From: Opitutia bacterium
Lineage (GTDB): Bacteria > Verrucomicrobiota > Verrucomicrobiia > Opitutales > Opitutaceae
Assembly: GCA_016187925.1 (NCBI GenBank)
Contig: JACPIS010000043.1
Coordinates: forward strand, 1 to 34,422
Direction of reading: 5' to 3'
Length of the DNA stretch: 34,422 nt
How positions within the stretch are numbered: the stretch's first letter is position 1; every line of letters begins with the position of its first letter. The notes beneath the pieces were generated by a model, which saw nothing but the letters and a program-made list of their open reading frames with translations, had not been told where the DNA came from and ran no database searches. Shown here one piece after another: positions 31,172 to 34,422 of this stretch. The translations under genes were made by a program, and so were the position numbers.

Positions 31172-31696
31172 ATGAGCAAGGCCTTCACGCGCGAAGACGA
31201 CGCGGACGACGCTCCGGTGTTGCCCCGACCGGTGCCGTTGCTGCCGCCGGGAGCGCGCAATTATCTGACGGCGGCCGGCGCCCGGCGCCTGCGCGAGGAG
31301 TTGCAGCGGCTGGCGGAGGTCGAGCGGCCGAAATGGCTGGCGCAAGCCGGCGAAACCGGGGCGCGCGGGGCGGAGGCGAAGGAAGAACTGCAGCGCGTCG
31401 AGCAGCGGATGGCGCATCTCGGGCAGTGTCTGCAGTCGGCCGAGATCGTCGCGCCGCCGCTGCCGCCGCATGACACCGTGCGCTTCGGGGCGACGGTGAC
31501 GGTGCGCGACGCGCGCGGGCAGGAGATGGTCTACCGCATCGTGGGCGCGGACGAAGCGGACTTTGCGCGCGACGAGGTGAGCTGGCTGTCGCCGATCGCC
31601 AAGGCGCTGCTCAATGCCCGGCTGGGCCAGAAGGTGGCGTGCAAGCTGCCGGCGGGCACGACGACGCTGGAAGTGGTGCGGATCGCCTACGGCTAG
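31172..31696 (+). CDS. GreA/GreB-family transcription factor with atypical tip
   Basis: A 174-residue protein. After a Pro-rich N-terminal extension (about 1-28) comes a Gre coiled coil: N-Y-L-T-A-A-G-A-R-R-L-R-E-E-L (30-44), then R-V-E-Q-R-M-x-x-L. The GreB-like C-terminal domain has V-R-F-G-A-T-V-T-V, Y-R-I-V-G-x-D-E-A-D, S-W-L-S-P-I-A-K-A-L-L and a final E-V-V-R-I-A-Y. Normal Gre factors carry G-D-x-x-E-N-A-x-Y at the coiled-coil tip, where the two acids activate RNA polymerase cleavage. Here that stretch reads G-E-T-G-A-R-G-A-E-A. It probably binds the polymerase secondary channel but may not stimulate cleavage, like Gfh-type factors. The start at 31172 fits the family. Confidence 0.85.
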   Translation: MSKAFTREDDADDAPVLPRPVPLLPPGARNYLTAAGARRLREELQRLAEVERPKWLAQAGETGARGAEAKEELQRVEQRMAHLGQCLQSAEIVAPPLPPHDTVRFGATVTVRDARGQEMVYRIVGADEADFARDEVSWLSPIAKALLNARLGQKVACKLPAGTTTLEVVRIAYG

Positions 31697-31793
31697 GGAA
31701 TATTCCGGCCGGATTTGGCTCCGGAAAAACCCGAATTTCAGTACTTGCCGAATGCCGGAAATTGACCCAAGTTGCGCGCGCTTTGGGAAAAAC

Positions 31794-31868
31794 GGTGCGG
31801 TAGCCAAGTGGTAAGGCCGAGCTCTGCAAAAGCTCTATTCGGCGGTTCGATTCCGCCCCGCACCTCCA
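31794..31868 (+). tRNA. tRNA-Cys (anticodon GCA)
   Basis: 75 bases including an encoded CCA (31866-31868). Acceptor stem GGTGCGG (31794-31800) pairs with CCGCACC (31858-31864), with discriminator T31865. The anticodon stem GAGCT/AGCTC encloses the loop CTGCAAA, anticodon GCA. The T-arm GGCGG-TTCGATT-CCGCC spans 31841-31857. All stems pair. The gene is used as the integration site of the island that follows. Confidence 0.97.
31852..31868 (+). other. attL (tRNA-Cys 3' end)
   Basis: Last 17 bases of tRNA-Cys, identical to 34209-34225. A perfect 10-bp hairpin (31867-31876 with 31880-31889) follows directly, as a hairpin also follows the right copy (34224-34232 with 34249-34257). Confidence 0.8.
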
Positions 31869-31936
31869 CCTTTCGGAAGCCGAAAGGTGCCGCACCGAAG
31901 CCGACGGCGAAGGCGGGCCAAGCTGCGAGACGGAGC

Positions 31937-31956
31937 CGGACACTAAAACGGACACC
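31937..31956 (+). repeat. CGGACAC direct repeat, left island copy
   Basis: CGGACACTAAAACGGACACC, matching 34056-34075 with one mismatch. Each copy holds two CGGACAC units. The pair lies just inside the two att sites and may be integrase arm sites or the remains of an excision or deletion event. The rest of 31869-32191 holds only the integrase remnant. Confidence 0.65.
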
Positions 31957-31990
31957 CGATTTTCCGCTCCCGGACAATTCGGCTAACGGG

Positions 31991-32148
31991 AACACCCCCG
32001 ACCGCTTCGCCCAGCTCACCCTCGGCCACACAGCAACGCTGTCCACCGCGCCTACGCGAGAATGGCCAAAGTCACACTGCCGCCGCTGGCGGACTACGAA
32101 AAGGTGGCCACCGCTGCGCCGGTAATTCCACTGTCTACGACCGCTTAG
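31991..32148 (+). pseudogene. Frameshifted C-terminal remnant of a tyrosine recombinase (integrase)
   Basis: One frame reads ...F-A-Q-L-T-L-G-H up to 32029. The next frame continues S-N-A-V-H-R-A-Y-A-R-M-A-K-V-T-L-P-P-L-A-D-Y from 32032 to the TAG at 32146-32148. Restoring one missing base near 32030 gives L-G-H-N-S-N-A-V-H-R-A-Y-A-R, which has the shape of a phage-integrase C-terminus (the L-G-H box followed by the catalytic Tyr, here in A-Y-A). Only about the last 50 codons remain. The position beside attL fits an island integrase. The call rests on motif shape and context. Confidence 0.6.
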
Positions 32149-32191
32149 TATCCCCGCCATAAAAATACTTCCTCCTTGCCTTTGTCCGCCA

Positions 32192-32527
32192 ATGGCGTAT
32201 GGGGCTGGAGTGGAATTCAAGCGCTTCCGCCTCTTCGAGAAGTCCTGCGCCGGCCTGTTTACCGAACACGACGTGTTCGAACTCGAGCTGGTGTTGGTGG
32301 CCGATCCGGAGGCCGGGGACTTGATTCCCGGGGCCAAGGGGCTCCGTAAAATTCGTCGGCCGCTGGCGGGCCGGGGAAAGCGCGGAGGTGCCCGGGTCAT
32401 CTACTACCACATCGTTTCCGACCACCAAATCCTGCTCCTTTACGCCTACGCCAAGAACCAACAGGGCGACTTGACGCCCGTGCAGGCCAAACAACTCGTT
32501 CAACTCATCCAGGAGGAACTCCCATGA
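32192..32527 (+). CDS. RelE/ParE-superfamily toxin (HigB2-like)
   Basis: A 111-residue toxin of a type II toxin-antitoxin pair. E-F-K-R-F-R-L-F-E-K (about 8-17), D-V-F-E-L-E-L-V-L-V-A-D-P-E-A-G-D-L-I-P-G (26-46), G-L-R-K-I-R-R (50-56) and R-V-I-Y-Y-H (about 68-73) match the RelE/HigB2 group paired with NadS-like antitoxins. These are ribosome-dependent mRNA endonucleases. Relatives begin near E-F-K-R-F, so the GTG at 32210 could be the true start; the ATG at 32192 is given here. The stop overlaps the antitoxin ATG. Toxin-first order is usual for this subgroup. Confidence 0.85.
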   Translation: MAYGAGVEFKRFRLFEKSCAGLFTEHDVFELELVLVADPEAGDLIPGAKGLRKIRRPLAGRGKRGGARVIYYHIVSDHQILLLYAYAKNQQGDLTPVQAKQLVQLIQEELP

Positions 32528-32814
32528 AAGCCGCCGCCTTCCAAGAACTGCTCGAAAGCGTTCGCGACGCCGGTGCCTACCTGAAAGGCAACCGCAAGGT
32601 CGTCGCGCGCACCGACCGTGTCTCCCCGCAGTCGGTCGCCGCCATCCGGGCCAAGCTCAAGCTGAGCCAGGCTCAGTTCGCCCGGGCCTTCGGCATCAGC
32701 CTTGATACCCTGCAAAACTGGGAGCAAGGCCGCCGCCAGCCCACCGGCCCGGCCAAGGTATTGCTGAGGGTAGCGGAGCGCCATCCCGAAGCAGTGTTAG
32801 AAGCCGTGGCTTAG
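32524..32814 (+). CDS. HTH-type antitoxin (NadS/HigA-like)
   Basis: A 96-residue XRE-type DNA-binding protein with a helix-turn-helix at about 47-67 (L-S-Q-A-Q-F-A-R-A-F-G-I-S-L-D-T-L-Q-N-W) and the family ending E-Q-G-R-R-Q-P-T-G-P-A-K-V-L-L. It neutralises the toxin encoded upstream and should repress the pair's promoter. An AGGAGG site at 32511-32516 precedes the ATG, one of the few strong ribosome sites in the window. ATGA overlap with the toxin gene ensures coupled synthesis. Confidence 0.9.
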   Translation: MKAAAFQELLESVRDAGAYLKGNRKVVARTDRVSPQSVAAIRAKLKLSQAQFARAFGISLDTLQNWEQGRRQPTGPAKVLLRVAERHPEAVLEAVA

Positions 32815-32910
32815 GTTGGAGGTCTGGTTGACGCTCTAATTTTACGCGCTGCCGCCCTTTGGTCGGAAAGACGCCTTGCCCGCGGTATCTCGCGGCCTCA
32901 ATCTCTCGCT

Positions 32911-33348
32911 ATGACGAACACCGCAATTCTTTGGTTGTTTGTGTGTTTAATGGCCTTGGTCTGCGGCTGCTCCGGTTCCCGCGAAGACCCCAAAGAGTTT
33001 CCACCTGAGCTGATTTCCAAAGTTACCGGGAAGGCGACATTACAGACCGAGACCAATGCTTGGCTTACGCTCGCTATCTATAATGGCACGGAACGGAACC
33101 TAGCAGCGATTGACGTCCTTCTGGAAAACAAGAAGAGCCGTGTGCAGAGAGTATTCAGATTCGAGGTTACTACCACTGCATCCCAAAGAAACGAGGGAGG
33201 GCAAGTCATTGGCACAACCAGAGCCCAATCGTCTGTTCGACCATTCTCAGAAATGAGCTTCGAAGGCTATATTGGTGATTTCCTAAGCGGAGCTACGGGA
33301 CCGGAAGAATGGTCTTGGTCCATTACAGGCGTGCAGGGCTTCAAGTAG
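32911..33348 (+). CDS. Small lipoprotein of unknown function (island cargo)
   Basis: A 145-residue protein with a lipoprotein signal: hydrophobic residues 6-17 and V-C-G-C with the lipidated Cys20. The mature part looks like a single beta-sandwich (W-L-T-L-A-I-Y-N-G-T, F-R-F-E-V-T-T-T-A, M-S-F-E-G-Y-I-G-D), with the 'intrinsic structure changes of a neighbouring field' style seen in small periplasmic Ig/FxLYD-like domains. I cannot name a family. The gene has lower GC than the chromosome around it. It overlaps no other gene; the next gene starts 11 bases after its stop, so the two probably form a unit. Confidence 0.65.
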   Translation: MTNTAILWLFVCLMALVCGCSGSREDPKEFPPELISKVTGKATLQTETNAWLTLAIYNGTERNLAAIDVLLENKKSRVQRVFRFEVTTTASQRNEGGQVIGTTRAQSSVRPFSEMSFEGYIGDFLSGATGPEEWSWSITGVQGFK

Positions 33349-33359
33349 GCTGGCGTCTT

Positions 33360-34049
33360 ATGGATTCTGAAAAACCACCACCGGTTTTACTATCCTCTCC
33401 CGAAAGGTGGTTGGCTGGTTTGATTGGATCATTGCTAGTCGTCCTCAGCGTCGTCGTCTTCTATTTTCCGCCTCGTAGAACCACGGCAGAGTATCAAGGC
33501 TACGACATCACCGCTAAAACAACTGCAGACGCTGACTCAGCGACCGTGGTCATTGCGGTATTCACCGCCGGGTTAGCGTTACTAGCCTATGCCATAAATC
33601 GGATTAGAATAAGACGAATGGCAGGAGCCGGTCTTGAGTTCGATGGCAACCCAGTCGAGGGAACGGCTGCATCTCAGCTTGAAACATCGAACGGAGTAAA
33701 GGCCGGAGCCGCCCAAGGTGCGCCGGATGCGGGCCCAGGAGACAACATTCCGACTTTTCAAGCACTGACGGAGGAGGAGAAACAAATCATCGCCACGCTT
33801 TGGCGCGTGCAGCACGACTATAAGAATAGGCCCTATAATTGGGGATTCACAATTCCCCCTTCATCTAATGAACATCTCTGGTTCTGGCGAGGCTTGAGCA
33901 CGCTGCTACAACGGCGGCTGGTATTTGCAGACGCCAACGGATTGGTCGCACTCACTGAAAGAGGCGTCGAGCACTGCAGGCTCAATTCCGCCGAGATCTT
34001 AGTGCATCCCAAAGCATGGACTAAGTTCGAGCCGCTGGTTGCGCGCTAA
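33360..34049 (+). CDS. Two-TM protein with C-terminal helical domain (island cargo)
   Basis: A 229-residue protein. The ATG at 33360 is chosen because the earlier frame overlaps the lipoprotein gene. Membrane segments at about 17-36 and 62-82 enclose a short loop of 25 residues rich in Thr/Asp that would face the periplasm. A flexible Gly/Ala-rich stretch (95-130) leads to a folded cytosolic domain (about 133-229) that resembles a winged helix: E-E-E-K-Q-I-I-A-T-L-W, L-L-Q-R-R-L-V-F and G-L-V-A-L-T-E-R-G. No named family. It could be a membrane-tethered regulator. It is paired with the lipoprotein gene and shares its low GC. Confidence 0.6.
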   Translation: MDSEKPPPVLLSSPERWLAGLIGSLLVVLSVVVFYFPPRRTTAEYQGYDITAKTTADADSATVVIAVFTAGLALLAYAINRIRIRRMAGAGLEFDGNPVEGTAASQLETSNGVKAGAAQGAPDAGPGDNIPTFQALTEEEKQIIATLWRVQHDYKNRPYNWGFTIPPSSNEHLWFWRGLSTLLQRRLVFADANGLVALTERGVEHCRLNSAEILVHPKAWTKFEPLVAR

Positions 34050-34055
34050 GAGTCA

Positions 34056-34075
34056 CGGACACCAAAACGGACACC
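34056..34075 (+). repeat. CGGACAC direct repeat, right island copy
   Basis: CGGACACCAAAACGGACACC, the partner of 31937-31956. It begins 6 bases after the last island gene and lies 133 bases before attR. Nothing else gene-like is seen between 34076 and 34208. Confidence 0.65.
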
Positions 34076-34208
34076 AATCCGCCCGAAAAGGCAGTTCCGG
34101 AGTAGTCCAAGATTAGGCTTGGTTCACTCTAGGGGAGCGGTCATTTTGGCGGTGCAATCACCGCGTAGGCCGTCGATGAAAAGCCCCACTCGCCCAACGG
34201 GCTCGTAG

Positions 34209-34225
34209 TCCGCCCCGCACCTCCA
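34209..34225 (+). other. attR (duplicate of the tRNA-Cys 3' end)
   Basis: Identical 17 bases to 31852-31868, including CCA. The bases before it do not form a tRNA, so this is the duplicated end left by integration rather than a second tRNA gene. Confidence 0.8.
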
Positions 34226-34422
34226 TCCTTCGCCGAGTGGAACGAGAACGAAGGATGCCCTCCGTAGCTTGAGTGTAGGAGGGCTTAGCCGGACTCATGC
34301 AGCTGAAGCAGTGATCGCCAAAAGGCGCACCGTTTGGCGTCGTTGATGGTGTGAACATTACAAGCGACGATGCCGTCAACATGACGGCGAACCAAACGGT
34401 GCGGTTGGATTTGGGCACCAAA
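34226..34422. other. Right flank of the island: hairpin repeats, no gene assigned
   Basis: Contains a CATCCTTCG/CGAAGGATG hairpin (34224-34257), a GCCCTCC/GGAGGGC palindrome (34257-34284) of a type scattered in bacterial intergenic DNA, and an 11-bp inverted repeat GCACCGTTTGG/CCAAACGGTGC (34327-34337 and 34392-34402) running to the window edge. No supported gene. Confidence 0.5.

Larger units (their letters stand above)
31852..34225. mobile_element. Small genomic island integrated in tRNA-Cys
   Basis: A 17-bp direct repeat of the tRNA 3' end (TCCGCCCCGCACCTCCA) lies at 31852-31868 and 34209-34225 and bounds a 2.4-kb segment. Inside are a decayed integrase tail, a toxin-antitoxin pair, a lipoprotein and a two-TM protein. 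The last two genes have visibly lower GC and different codon use from the rest of the window. The integrase is broken, so the island is probably no longer mobile by itself. Confidence 0.8.

Noticed and set aside
29262-31175. 637-codon open frame on the plus strand opposite the receiver-HDOD gene
   Set aside because: It is the antisense shadow of a well-supported gene. The peptide is Glu/Gly/Ala/Arg-rich without domains, as expected in high-GC DNA.
31772-32125. 117-codon frame across tRNA-Cys and the island left end
   Set aside because: It overlaps the tRNA. Only its last part is meaningful, as one half of the frameshifted integrase tail.
34158-34421. 87-codon minus-strand frame at the right edge
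   Set aside because: It starts at the window edge with TTG, and its second half runs through hairpin repeats and attR. The first 40 residues look protein-like, but nothing supports a gene.

Overview
The window looks like a chromosomal segment of a high-GC, Gram-negative bacterium, most likely a member of the Verrucomicrobiota close to Opitutaceae. This is inferred from gene content and style: many exported and outer-membrane proteins, few clear Shine-Dalgarno sites, a hexuronate cluster built on a short-chain-dehydrogenase-type mannonate oxidoreductase, a large Ig/NHL protein with a Gly-rich C-terminal sorting-like tail, and abundant dispersed intergenic repeats. No rRNA or other taxonomic marker is present, so the placement is tentative.

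Layout. 1-104: tail of an IS110-type transposase. 283-4381: mixed genes (exported His/Gly-rich protein, secreted alpha/beta hydrolase coupled to a VF530-type DNA-binding protein, PilZ protein, membrane HExxH protein with a degenerate J-like N-terminus). 4568-10249: a defence-like block with a DUF4062/RecG-type ATPase protein, a membrane-anchored Mrr-type nuclease with a zinc ribbon, and an MmeI-like single-chain restriction-modification enzyme. Two copies of a 55-bp repeat lie on either side of the first of these genes. 10299-13754: small membrane protein, NERD protein, exported HIT protein, small exported protein and LuxR-type HTH protein, separated by decayed simple-repeat DNA.

14201-20411: one tightly packed operon: DUF3570 outer-membrane protein, ApbE-like flavin transferase, TlpA-like thioredoxin, DUF4266 lipoprotein, and a 1101-residue Ig/NHL protein with a GlyGly-CTERM-like end. 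The genes overlap or are separated by 5-11 bases. It is a redox/cell-envelope system of unknown purpose and the best candidate here for an undescribed function.

20516-28830: a divergent hexuronate regulon. Leftward: larA-like epimerase, eda, uxuA, kdgK. Rightward: exuT-like transporter, SDR-type uxuB, uxaC. Together they import glucuronate and convert it through fructuronate, mannonate and KDG to pyruvate and glyceraldehyde-3-phosphate. The LarA homologue may add a gluconate/mannonate entry. A long inverted repeat lies in the shared intergenic region.

28861-29007 is a MITE-like element with 15-bp terminal inverted repeats and a possible TTA target duplication. 29211-31696: HDOD protein with a receiver domain whose phospho-acceptor is Glu, and a Gre-family protein without the usual acidic tip. 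31794-31868 is tRNA-Cys(GCA). Its last 17 bases recur at 34209-34225, enclosing a 2.4-kb island with a frameshifted integrase tail, a RelE/HTH toxin-antitoxin pair, a lipoprotein and a two-TM protein of visibly lower GC content.
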